Shown here one piece after another: positions 33,538 through 41,258 of a stretch of DNA of 46,010 nucleotides (within the stretch, counting starts at the first letter, position 1; the number at the start of each line of letters is the position of its first letter). Below the pieces are notes generated by a model. The model made no database searches and was not told the DNA's origin. It worked only from the letters and a program-made list of their open reading frames with translations. The stretch covers positions 1 to 46,010 of the forward strand of contig JAUNTL010000014.1 of the NCBI GenBank assembly GCA_030538705.1, read 5' to 3'. This stretch comes from Paracoccus sp. (in: a-proteobacteria). Its GTDB lineage: Bacteria > Pseudomonadota > Alphaproteobacteria > Rhodobacterales > Rhodobacteraceae. The position numbers were made by a program, and so were the translations under genes.

Positions 33538-34227
33538 ATGCAACCATTCACCCGCCTGGATGCCCCAGCCTGCCCACTGCCCCTGGCAAATCTTGATACA
33601 GATCAACTGATCCCGGCACGCTTTATGAAAGAGCCGCGCAAGGCAGGCTATGGTAGTTTCTTGTTATACGATCTGCGTCGTAACGCAGAAGGGGTTCTAC
33701 GACCCGGTTTCATCCTGAATCGCCCCCACGCCGGCAGCGCTCGAACGCTGGTGGCACGACGTAATTTCGGCGCTGGCTCCTCGCGCGAAGCGGCAGTTTA
33801 CGCACTTGTCGATTTCGGCTTTCGCTGCGTCATCGCACCCAGCTTCGGTGATATTTTCGCCGCGAACGCTGTGAATAACGGCCTGCTTCCAGCAACGGTG
33901 GCCGAAGCAGATGCCGAGAAGATCCTTTCAATTCTTGGCGATGACATCAGCCCGGTGATCGTCGATCTGGATATGCTGACCATTGTCGCAGGCGGATGCA
34001 AATTCACGTTTTCGATTATCGACACCTGGCGGACCAAACTGCTGAACGGCTGGGACGACATCACTCTGACGCAGCGCCATCAACAAGAAATCGGCAGTTT
34101 TGCACATGAGCGCGCCAAGCGCTTGCCTTGGACCGTTCCCAGACGACCATCGGAAACACCCCCAAACGCCAAGCGGCAGGATAGCCGCACCCTAATTCCT
34201 GCTTCCAACAGAGGGAAATCAACATGA
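33538..34227 (+). CDS. 3-isopropylmalate dehydratase-like hydro-lyase, small subunit (LeuD family)
   Basis: A 229-residue swivelling-domain subunit. ANLDTDQLIPARFMK carries the substrate-facing loop and RRNFGAGSSREAAVYALVDFG the conserved Arg/Ser region; FGDIFAANAVNNGLLPA is typical LeuD. The last 40 residues (after LPWTVPRR) are a basic, low-complexity tail. It starts 10 bp after the large subunit and overlaps the TRAP binding-protein gene by four bases. Confidence 0.9.
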   Translation: MQPFTRLDAPACPLPLANLDTDQLIPARFMKEPRKAGYGSFLLYDLRRNAEGVLRPGFILNRPHAGSARTLVARRNFGAGSSREAAVYALVDFGFRCVIAPSFGDIFAANAVNNGLLPATVAEADAEKILSILGDDISPVIVDLDMLTIVAGGCKFTFSIIDTWRTKLLNGWDDITLTQRHQQEIGSFAHERAKRLPWTVPRRPSETPPNAKRQDSRTLIPASNRGKST

Positions 34228-35225
34228 ACAGGATCGTCTTGACTGCAATCGGGGGCGTCATGCTCTCTTTCGCGACGCAGACCATGGCCGAAGACAGGTT
34301 GACGGCCGTGGCGGCCTTTCCTCCGTCACTGGTCTATACTCAAAGCTTTCTCGAATTCGTTGATCTGGTGAATGAGCGCGGCGAGGGCGTCATCCATATC
34401 GACGTGCGTGGCGGACCCGAGGTCATCGGGCAGGCGCAACAGCCCGATGCAGTTCGCAATGGCGTCATCGACATGGCATATACAGCCGCAAGCTTTTACG
34501 CAGGCACTGTCCCAGAACGCGATGTTCTGGTTGCCTCGAACAGCAACGCCATTCATGCGCGCGAAAATGGTGGTATCGACCTATTGAACCAGATCCATCA
34601 AGAGAAAATGGAGGTTTATTACCTCGGCTGGTTCGACAGCGGCATCGGCTATAACCTCTACAGTATCAGGGAACCAAAGCTGGACGCCGAGGGCAATCTG
34701 GACGCGTCTGGCATGACGTTGCGCAGCAATCCGGTATATGATGCCTTTTTCAGAGATTACCTTAAAGTCGAACCGATCAGCTTGCCGACGGGAGATGTCT
34801 ATGCCGCGCTTGAGCGTGGCGTGGTAGACGCAACAGGCTGGACACAGATCGGCCTTAAGGATCTGCGTTGGGATCGTTTCCTGAAATACCGCGTTGATCC
34901 GGCCTTTTTCTCAACCGACATGGGCGTCATCATCAACCTGAACAAGTGGAATTCGCTCAGCGATGAATCGCGCCAATTGCTGCAAGAAATCGCGATCGAA
35001 CACGAGCGTAACAGCGCGACCCATTTCGAGGAAGTCGGAAAAGAACAGGCGGCCGAGCTGGAAAGCGAGGGCATGACCGTGGTAACATTGGAAGGTGAGG
35101 CCGGCGAGCGCTATTCAGAATCCGCACGTGAAGCAACATGGAATCGGATGCGCGAACAAATGGAACGTCACCCGATGGGGCTGGAACATTATGACCGGCT
35201 GATCGAGCTTTTCAACAATCTTTGA
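34224..35225 (+). CDS. TRAP transporter periplasmic substrate-binding protein (DctP family)
   Basis: A 333-residue exported protein with a signal peptide cut near TMA-ED (residue 22). The DctP fold shows YTQSFLEFVDLVNERGEG, a family-conserved region MTLRSNPVYDAFFRDYL where the carboxylate-binding Arg lies, and GVVDATGWTQIGLKDL. It captures an organic acid or amide in the periplasm for the DctQM channel; the ligand cannot be read from sequence. AGAGGGAAA precedes the ATG, which overlaps the leuD-like stop. A hairpin follows the gene and probably raises its mRNA level relative to the membrane subunits. Confidence 0.92.
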   Translation: MNRIVLTAIGGVMLSFATQTMAEDRLTAVAAFPPSLVYTQSFLEFVDLVNERGEGVIHIDVRGGPEVIGQAQQPDAVRNGVIDMAYTAASFYAGTVPERDVLVASNSNAIHARENGGIDLLNQIHQEKMEVYYLGWFDSGIGYNLYSIREPKLDAEGNLDASGMTLRSNPVYDAFFRDYLKVEPISLPTGDVYAALERGVVDATGWTQIGLKDLRWDRFLKYRVDPAFFSTDMGVIINLNKWNSLSDESRQLLQEIAIEHERNSATHFEEVGKEQAAELESEGMTVVTLEGEAGERYSESAREATWNRMREQMERHPMGLEHYDRLIELFNNL

Positions 35226-35234
35226 TACAATAGC

Positions 35235-35262
35235 AGGGGGCGATTCTGATAACGCCCCCTTT
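35235..35262 (+). terminator. Hairpin between dctP-like and dctQ-like genes
   Basis: AGGGGGCG (35235-35242) pairs with CGCCCCCT (35253-35260) around a ten-base loop, followed by only three T. It is placed ten bases after the binding-protein stop and 23 bp before the next gene. A partial terminator or RNA-stabilising element that gives excess binding protein, as is common in transporter operons. Confidence 0.6.
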
Positions 35263-35285
35263 CACCAGATCAGCGGGGCAGGTCA

Positions 35286-35786
35286 ATGCTGGGTCGTTTC
35301 TACATGGCCATCTTGAATGGCATGGCTGTTATGGCAGGATTGCTGCTTATCTGGCTTCTGATTGCGGTTATTATAGCTGTCATTGGACGAAATCTGGGAA
35401 TGCAGCCGGCGGCTTGGCTGTTTCTGTCGACCGAATATGCGATGTTCTATCTGACGTTGCTTGGCGCACCTTGGCTGGTCCGACACAAAGGGCATGTCCA
35501 TATCGAACTACTCACCTCCGTTCTTTCGCCACGGGCGCTTAATATCCTCAGCCGCACAGTTGCTGCGCTTTGTATGCTCACCGCACTTGTTCTCGCCTGG
35601 AAAGGGCTTGACCTCGTATTGATGAACATCGCCCGAAGTGATTATGATGTCCGGGCCTATTTCGTACCAAAATGGATGCTGACGATCACTTTCCCGATCT
35701 GCTTCGGCATGATGGCGATCGAGTTTGCGCGCTTTGTCATCGGAAAAGACCTCCTTCACTCGGGCGTTGCGGGAATTCAAGAATGA
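35286..35786 (+). CDS. TRAP transporter small permease (DctQ family)
   Basis: A 166-residue inner-membrane protein with four hydrophobic segments and the DctQ pattern LLGAPWLVRHKGHVHIELL (membrane entry of the third helix). It pairs with the large permease to form the sodium-driven channel. The ATG at 35286 has GGGGCAGG upstream; its stop overlaps the dctM start (ATGA). Confidence 0.9.
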   Translation: MLGRFYMAILNGMAVMAGLLLIWLLIAVIIAVIGRNLGMQPAAWLFLSTEYAMFYLTLLGAPWLVRHKGHVHIELLTSVLSPRALNILSRTVAALCMLTALVLAWKGLDLVLMNIARSDYDVRAYFVPKWMLTITFPICFGMMAIEFARFVIGKDLLHSGVAGIQE

Positions 35787-37096
35787 TGGAATGGTATTTC
35801 ACGCTCGCCATCTTGCTAAGTATGATTTTGGCGCTCATGGCAATCGGCACACCTATTGCGATTGCCTTTCTGGCCGCAAACGTCCTTGGCGCCTGGTATT
35901 TCATGGGGGGTGGTGCCGGCGTGATCCAGATGCTGGACAATGGATTTGGCGCACTGTCCAGCTTTTCTCTGGTGCCGATCCCGCTGTTTTTGCTGATGGG
36001 TGAGCTGTTCTTTCGTACCGGACTAGGAATGCGGATGTTCAACGCCATTGACAGGCTGATGGGTCGGGTGCCGGGTCGATTATCTTATGTTACTGTTGTT
36101 GGGGGAACGGCATTTGCAACGCTCAGCGGCTCGTCCATGGGGTCAACCGCTCTCATGGGGTCGATCCTGGTGCCAGAAATGGAACGGCGAGGTTATAAGA
36201 AGCATATGTCGATAGGCCCCATCCTCGGCACCGGTGGCCTGGCTATTATTATCCCGCCCTCGGCACTTGCTGTCTTGTTGGCAACACTGGCAAAAATCGA
36301 CATTGGCGCACTATTGATAGCTGGAATAATTCCTGGCCTCATTCTCGCCTCCTTCTACATCATTACGATTTTTATCCAGACCAAAATTGATCCGCAGGCC
36401 GCGCCGGAATACTCCTTGCCACCCGTGTCTGGCCGTGAAAAATTCATCCTTATTTTTCGTGATATTCTGCCGATGATCTCGGTTATGGTCATTATCATCG
36501 CAATGATGCTGGGCGGCCTGGCAACGCCATCTGAATCGGCAGCATTCGGCGCGCTCGGAGTGATTATTCTGGCGACAATATTCCGCTGCATCAGTTTCGA
36601 GGCGTTGCGCGCCTCAATCATAGGAGCGCTGCGGGTAACGCTGATGGCCTATCTAATTGTTTTTGGATCGGCAACGTTCAGCCAGTTACTGGCGTTTACC
36701 GGCGCATCCAGCGGGCTGATCCAATGGGCAACCAGCCTTGACCTTGCGCCGATCATCATGCTCATCACCATGTTCTGCGTGCTGCTGATCCTGGGCACCT
36801 TCATGGAACAGATCAGTATAATGATGTTGACCGTTCCTTTCTTCTTCCCGCTGGCAGATTCGCTTGGCTTTGATCTGATCTGGTTTGGAATCGTCGTTCT
36901 GCTTGCGCTGGAGATCAGCTTTTCCACCCCGCCGCTGGGGCTGCTCCTCTTTGTTATGAAGGGTGTTGCGCCCCCCGGAACCTCCATGCACACGATCTAT
37001 ATGGCCGCTATCCCATATATCCTGTGTTCTATTCTCCTGGTGGCTCTGATGACGGTCTTTCCGGGGATTGTGACGTGGCTGCCGAGCCTGCTTTGA
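35783..37096 (+). CDS. TRAP transporter large permease (DctM family)
   Basis: A 437-residue, roughly 12-helix permease. Hallmarks: PIPLFLLMGELFFRTGL, VGGTAFATLSGSSMGSTALM, IGPILGTGGLAIIIPPSALA, MLGGLATPSESAAFGALG, and FLVMKGVAPPGTS-like ending LLLFVMKGVAPPGTSMHTIY. The ATG at 35783 overlaps the dctQ-like stop by four bases. It is the last gene of the rightward island operon. A run of seven T (37109-37115) follows without a clear stem. Confidence 0.92.
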   Translation: MMEWYFTLAILLSMILALMAIGTPIAIAFLAANVLGAWYFMGGGAGVIQMLDNGFGALSSFSLVPIPLFLLMGELFFRTGLGMRMFNAIDRLMGRVPGRLSYVTVVGGTAFATLSGSSMGSTALMGSILVPEMERRGYKKHMSIGPILGTGGLAIIIPPSALAVLLATLAKIDIGALLIAGIIPGLILASFYIITIFIQTKIDPQAAPEYSLPPVSGREKFILIFRDILPMISVMVIIIAMMLGGLATPSESAAFGALGVIILATIFRCISFEALRASIIGALRVTLMAYLIVFGSATFSQLLAFTGASSGLIQWATSLDLAPIIMLITMFCVLLILGTFMEQISIMMLTVPFFFPLADSLGFDLIWFGIVVLLALEISFSTPPLGLLLFVMKGVAPPGTSMHTIYMAAIPYILCSILLVALMTVFPGIVTWLPSLL

Positions 37097-37178
37097 TGGC
37101 AAACCGATTTTTTTGACCCGGCGCAGGTGCCTTGATGGCCCAGATAGCCGCAGATATTGCCTGGATTTACATCAGGAT

Positions 37179-37394
37179 TCAGGATGAGCTGGGGGTGTAG
37201 TGCGGTTTGGACACCCCCCAAACCAAGCCGAACCGCGCGAGATATTTCCGCAGCCGGTCCACGTCATTGGTCGAGGCATTTTGCGCGCGTGGCACCGCAA
37301 ACAGCGCGCGCCTGGCCTCGCTGAGGCTGGCCGAGCGGGGACAGCATTTGGTCAGAAATACATCGCGCGGCCGCAACAGGCATTGCGGCCGCAC
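37179..37394 (-). CDS. Possible small protein overlapping the NlpE-like gene end
   Basis: A 71-codon GTG-started frame whose amino acid pattern looks more natural than that of the overlapping gene end: RDVFLTKCCPRSASLSEARR and NASTNDVDRLRKYLARFGLVW suggest two helices. No ribosome-binding site stands out and no family is recognised. It may be the remnant of a gene disrupted at the island boundary. Confidence 0.25.
   Translation of the reverse strand: MRPQCLLRPRDVFLTKCCPRSASLSEARRALFAVPRAQNASTNDVDRLRKYLARFGLVWGVSKPHYTPSSS
37204..37224. terminator. Hairpin at the right border of the island
   Basis: GGTTTGG (37204-37210) and CCAAACC (37218-37224) pair around seven bases, between the end of the TRAP operon and the convergent NlpE-like gene. 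It lacks a T run on both sides, so its terminator role is weak. Confidence 0.4.
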
Positions 37395-38220
37395 CCAATT
37401 TGTCAGCGCCCGGTTTCGTCAGCGCCCCGCTTCTGCGCGTCAGGCGGTATTCCTTACCGATGATCTCGCCGGTATCGTCGGCATAGGACAGGATGTCCTC
37501 TTCATCCAGCGTCAGGAAGGTATCCGGCTCATCCTCGCCGTCCGAGGCCAGCACGACCACACCGGATTGCATGAACCAGTCGCCCTGATCCTGAAACACG
37601 CCGTCCGCTTCCTCGCGGTAGGTCTGCGTGCGGGTATAGCTGCCGTCACGATACAGGTTCAGCGTGACCTCGATACCGGGGCAACTGGCGCAGGGGATGA
37701 CGCCCTGCCACATCCCGTCAAGACCCAGCGTCGCGACATCCTCGCCACCGACATAGCCCTCGGGCTTGTCCTCGCCGCCGGTGTCCACAACAAAGGCCGG
37801 CGGGGTATGATCGTCGTTTTCCACCTGCTGGATCGGGGCCGGCTTGCCCGCAAGCTGCGGGGTGAAGGTAAAGGATTGCGGGCCGGGATGGCCATCGGCG
37901 ACCGGGCCGGTCATGCCGACGCGGATCGTATAGATTGCATCCTCCGGCAGGGTGACGGGATCGTTATCCAGCAAAGGCTGCGAGATCGGGGAATACAGCA
38001 CGACCTCCATCGGGACGTCGGAATCCAGCGTGATCGTCAGCTTTTGCCCGGCGGCGCCTTCGAAATTATATTCGCAGAATTGCCGGCCCTCGATGACGCC
38101 GTCAACGCTGGCGGGATGGCTGCCATCCGCCGTGGCCCCGCAATCGGGCGCGCCCGCATGTGCCGCCGAGGCGACGCCAAGGGCCAGAATCGGTGCCGCA
38201 AGGACTGCCAGAATTTTCAT
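37264..38220 (-). CDS. NlpE-like exported protein
   Basis: A 318-residue protein with a signal peptide (residues 1-20, ending AAHAG). Residues 25-130 form a beta-sandwich-like domain (GRQFCEYNFEGAAGQKLTIT; EDAIYTIRVGM) that resembles lysozyme-inhibitor or pre-peptidase domains. Residues 165-260 are an NlpE-like domain: GMWQGVIPCASCPGIEVTL with its CXXC, then YTRTQTYREEADGVF and GKEYRLTRR. NlpE-type domains act in envelope copper and stress sensing. The last 55 residues after LTRRSGALTK are unlike the family and overlap another frame, so the natural C-terminus may have been replaced near the island border. No lipobox is visible. GGAAGAC precedes the ATG at 38220. Confidence 0.75.
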   Translation of the reverse strand: MKILAVLAAPILALGVASAAHAGAPDCGATADGSHPASVDGVIEGRQFCEYNFEGAAGQKLTITLDSDVPMEVVLYSPISQPLLDNDPVTLPEDAIYTIRVGMTGPVADGHPGPQSFTFTPQLAGKPAPIQQVENDDHTPPAFVVDTGGEDKPEGYVGGEDVATLGLDGMWQGVIPCASCPGIEVTLNLYRDGSYTRTQTYREEADGVFQDQGDWFMQSGVVVLASDGEDEPDTFLTLDEEDILSYADDTGEIIGKEYRLTRRSGALTKPGADKLGAAAMPVAAARCISDQMLSPLGQPQRGQARAVCGATRAKCLDQ

Positions 38221-38314
38221 GTCGTCTTCCTTTCGATTCACGACGGGATCATTTCCGTGACAGAGATATGGGGGGCAAGTGTTGGGAAACCGTGGAGATT
38301 TCCTGTAATTTGTG

Positions 38315-39661
38315 TCAGATCGTGCCCGCGGCACAACCGGCAATCTGCGCCCCGGTTGCGTCCTGCCAAATTGCGGCGGCACGAAAGGCGCGGGCGCGCG
38401 CCGCATCGACGGCCATCTGCGTCTCCAGCACGGCGCTGTCAGCGGAAACCGCCGATGACCCGTCATCGACGCCGGCCGCATGCCGGGCGCGGGTGCGGGT
38501 GCGTTCGGTATCCGCGATGCGATAGCCATCCAACGCGCCGTCAAGTGCCGCCCGCGCCGCGATCAGCTCGATCGAGGCCTCCAGCATCGCGATCTCGGCT
38601 CGGCTGCGCGCCTGAAGCCAGGCGATTTCGGCCTGCGCGACATTCAGCCTTGCCTGATCCAGCCGGTTGCGGCTCTGCCCGCCATCCAGAACCGCGCCAT
38701 CCACGGAAAGCGACGCGGCCAGTGCCAGCGGATTGCCCGAGACAAGCCCGGCCAGCGTCTTGCCGGCCGAGGACAGCGACGCCGTGGCGACCAGCCGTGG
38801 CCGCGCGGCCAGCAGGGCCTCGGCCCGCGAGGCATCGGCGGAATGGAACCGCAGCCATGCCGCCCGCACCTCGGGCGTGCATTGCGCGCGGCCAAGATCG
38901 GTCTGTGACGGCACCACCGGCAGCGTGACCGAACGCAGTGATATGGCGTCAGGAATGGTCCGCACACCCAAGGCACGCAGCCGTGCCGCAGCCAGTGCGA
39001 TCTGCCCGTCACTGGTCGCCGCCGCAACCTGCGCCACCTGCCGGCGGTTCAGCGCCTCACCCAGACCGGTGCCGGCGATCTCGCCGCCCGAAAGGCGGGC
39101 GCGGGTCAGTTCGACCTCGCGCGTGGCCAGCGACAGGCGCGCATGGCTGCGCTGCCGGTTGGTCTGCGCCTCGGACAAGGCAACCCAGCCGGTCGTGACC
39201 TCGCGCGCCAGCACCCGGCGCGCGATCAGCAGATCCAGCCCCGCAGCCCTGGCATCCAGACCGGCCGCGTTCAGCTGTGCGCTCAGCCGCCCGGACAGAT
39301 CGGGATCAAAGCTGACCGACAGCCCCGAGGAATAGCCGTCACGCGCCGCCGATCCGCTGGCCGAGACCGAGGGCCAGCGCCCGCCCGCCGCGCCCTGCAA
39401 TGCCAGATCGGCCGCCCGTGCGCGCCCGCGCGCCGCCGCAATATCCAGCCCGTTCAGATCGGCCTCGGCCAGCATCCGGCGCAGGCCCGCATCACCGAAA
39501 TCGGGTGCCGCCAGCCGTGGCTCGGTGGCAGAGGGCTGCATCAGCGCGCGGGCCGGAACGGCGGTCACAGGCTGGCCGTCCAGTTCGGGCACGGCCGCAC
39601 ATCCGCCCACCAGCCCCGCCGTCAGCAACAGGGCGCTCAGCCGGGGGAAAGAAAACATCAT
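38315..39661 (-). CDS. Outer membrane efflux lipoprotein, TolC/OMF family
   Basis: A 448-residue outer-membrane factor with a lipoprotein signal (lipobox LVGGC, Cys at residue 21). The two halves of the OEP repeat are visible as long Ala/Arg/Leu-rich helices, with GLSVSFDPDLSGRLSAQL and LSVDGAVLDGGQSRNRLDQA marking equivalent beta-barrel entries. It forms the exit duct of the efflux complex encoded in the same operon. The start overlaps the stop of the adaptor gene by four bases. Confidence 0.88.
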   Translation of the reverse strand: MMFSFPRLSALLLTAGLVGGCAAVPELDGQPVTAVPARALMQPSATEPRLAAPDFGDAGLRRMLAEADLNGLDIAAARGRARAADLALQGAAGGRWPSVSASGSAARDGYSSGLSVSFDPDLSGRLSAQLNAAGLDARAAGLDLLIARRVLAREVTTGWVALSEAQTNRQRSHARLSLATREVELTRARLSGGEIAGTGLGEALNRRQVAQVAAATSDGQIALAAARLRALGVRTIPDAISLRSVTLPVVPSQTDLGRAQCTPEVRAAWLRFHSADASRAEALLAARPRLVATASLSSAGKTLAGLVSGNPLALAASLSVDGAVLDGGQSRNRLDQARLNVAQAEIAWLQARSRAEIAMLEASIELIAARAALDGALDGYRIADTERTRTRARHAAGVDDGSSAVSADSAVLETQMAVDAARARAFRAAAIWQDATGAQIAGCAAGTI

Positions 39662-40548
39662 GGCAGAATCCTCGCAATCAGGCGTTCGCCCAGAATCAGC
39701 CTGCCCGCATCGGCATCATCCAGCGCGATGACGATCTCGACGCTGCGCGCTTCGGTCTGGGCCTGGCCGGGGCGGCCGAAAACCGGTGCCACGCGCAGCA
39801 CATGGCCGCTGAGCTGGCGGTTGGCGTCGCGTTCGGTCACGATCTGCGCGGTCTGGCCGGCACTGACCTTGCCGATGAACTGTTCGTCCAGCGTGCCGCG
39901 CATGACCCGCGCCCCGTCGGGGGCGAGCAGGAACATCTCGGTAATATTGCTGGTCGAGGCACCATCCCCCGGCCGCGCCGAACTGCGCAGGATCACGCCG
40001 TCAACGGGGGCCTTGACCAGCCGCGCCTCGGTCTCCAGCTGCGCGCTTTCCAGCCGCAGCCCGGCCAGATCCAGCGCAATCTCTGCATTCAGGCGGTCGG
40101 CCTCGGCGGTTTCGGCGGCGCGCGTCGCCTCGTCGCCCTGACGTGCCGGCACGGCATCAGCGCTGAGCAGCGGGCCCAGCCGGTCGACCTCGGCGCGCGC
40201 ATGGCGCAGGCGCAGTTCGGCGGCATTCAGCTGTGCCCGCGCCTGCCGCTGTTCGGCCTCGGCGATCTGCTGCTGCACGCGCGAGGAACCATCATCCAGC
40301 CGGGCAAGGATCTGGCCCGCGCTCACCCGGTCGCCCTCCTTGACGAAAACCTCGGCAATCAGCCCCTCGCGCTGTGTGGCCAGCCGCATCAGCCCGCCGT
40401 CGACATCGACCGTGCCACGCGCGACGGCCAGCCAGGGACCAAGATTGCCTGTGCCATCCTCGGCCAGAGGATCAGCCGCCCGGACCGGGCCGCAAAGCGC
40501 CGCAAGCGCAAGGGCGGCGACAAGGATCAGGTTGCGCGGGAATGTCAT
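39658..40548 (-). CDS. Periplasmic adaptor of an ABC efflux system (HlyD/MacA/DevB type)
   Basis: A 296-residue membrane-fusion protein with an N-terminal signal (ending VRAAD). The lipoyl halves FVKEGDRVSAGQILARLDDG and VKAPVDGVILRSSARPGDGA flank a long coiled-coil hairpin (residues 90-165), followed by a beta-barrel ending with QTARSVEIVIALD-like strands. It bridges the permease and the TolC-like protein. Four-base overlaps with both neighbours show a tightly coupled operon. Confidence 0.9.
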   Translation of the reverse strand: MTFPRNLILVAALALAALCGPVRAADPLAEDGTGNLGPWLAVARGTVDVDGGLMRLATQREGLIAEVFVKEGDRVSAGQILARLDDGSSRVQQQIAEAEQRQARAQLNAAELRLRHARAEVDRLGPLLSADAVPARQGDEATRAAETAEADRLNAEIALDLAGLRLESAQLETEARLVKAPVDGVILRSSARPGDGASTSNITEMFLLAPDGARVMRGTLDEQFIGKVSAGQTAQIVTERDANRQLSGHVLRVAPVFGRPGQAQTEARSVEIVIALDDADAGRLILGERLIARILP

Positions 40549-41258
40549 GCGGCATTTCTTTCATGTGTCTGAACGCTTTCGATACGCCCCTGCGCCATGT
40601 GCAGGACGCGGTCGGCATAGGGCAGCAGGCGGTCGTCATGGGTGACGCACAGCACCGCCGTTCCCAGATCGCGCGCCTGCGCGGCAAGCAGGCGGGCAAC
40701 GGTCTGTGTATTCTCGGTATCGAGCGCACTGGTCGGTTCATCGGCAAAGATGATCGCGGGCCGTTTGGCCAGCGCGATGGCAATCGCCACGCGCTGCTTT
40801 TCGCCGCCTGACAGCGCGGCCGGACGCAGGTGCCGGCGGTCCGACAGACCGACATGATCCAGCGCCTCGGCCGCGCGGCGCCGCGCCTCGGTGGCGCCCA
40901 GCCCGGCCTCGCGCAGCACGAATGTCACCTGCTCGATCGCCGGCAGCGCCGGCAACAGGATCGAGCCTTGAAAGACAAAGCCCATCCGCGCCAGACGGAA
41001 CGCATCCCGCCTCGCGGTTCCCAGCGACCACAGGGCGACATCCTCGATATTGATCGTGCCGCCATCGGGCCGCGTCAGCCCGGCAAGCATCGCAAGAAGG
41101 GTCGACTTGCCACAGCCCGACGGCCCCTTGATCAGGGTCAGGCTGCCGGCAGCCACATCCAGATCAAGGTCGCGGACGACCTCGACGCGGCGGGCGGGCG
41201 GGCCGAACCCTTTCGACAGGTTGCGGGCGGACAGCAACATCGGGGACATATCTCTCAT
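40545..41258 (-). CDS. ABC transporter ATP-binding protein (MacB/LolD/DevA type)
   Basis: A 237-residue ATPase with Walker A (IKGPSGCGKSTLLAMLAGL), Q loop (GFVFQGSILLPAL), signature (ALSGGEKQRVAIAIALAK), Walker B (IIFADEPTSALD) and the switch His (CVTHDDRLL). It belongs to the subfamily that powers FtsX-fold permeases by mechanotransmission. Coupled to permease and adaptor by four-base overlaps. Confidence 0.93.
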   Translation of the reverse strand: MRDMSPMLLSARNLSKGFGPPARRVEVVRDLDLDVAAGSLTLIKGPSGCGKSTLLAMLAGLTRPDGGTINIEDVALWSLGTARRDAFRLARMGFVFQGSILLPALPAIEQVTFVLREAGLGATEARRRAAEALDHVGLSDRRHLRPAALSGGEKQRVAIAIALAKRPAIIFADEPTSALDTENTQTVARLLAAQARDLGTAVLCVTHDDRLLPYADRVLHMAQGRIESVQTHERNAA

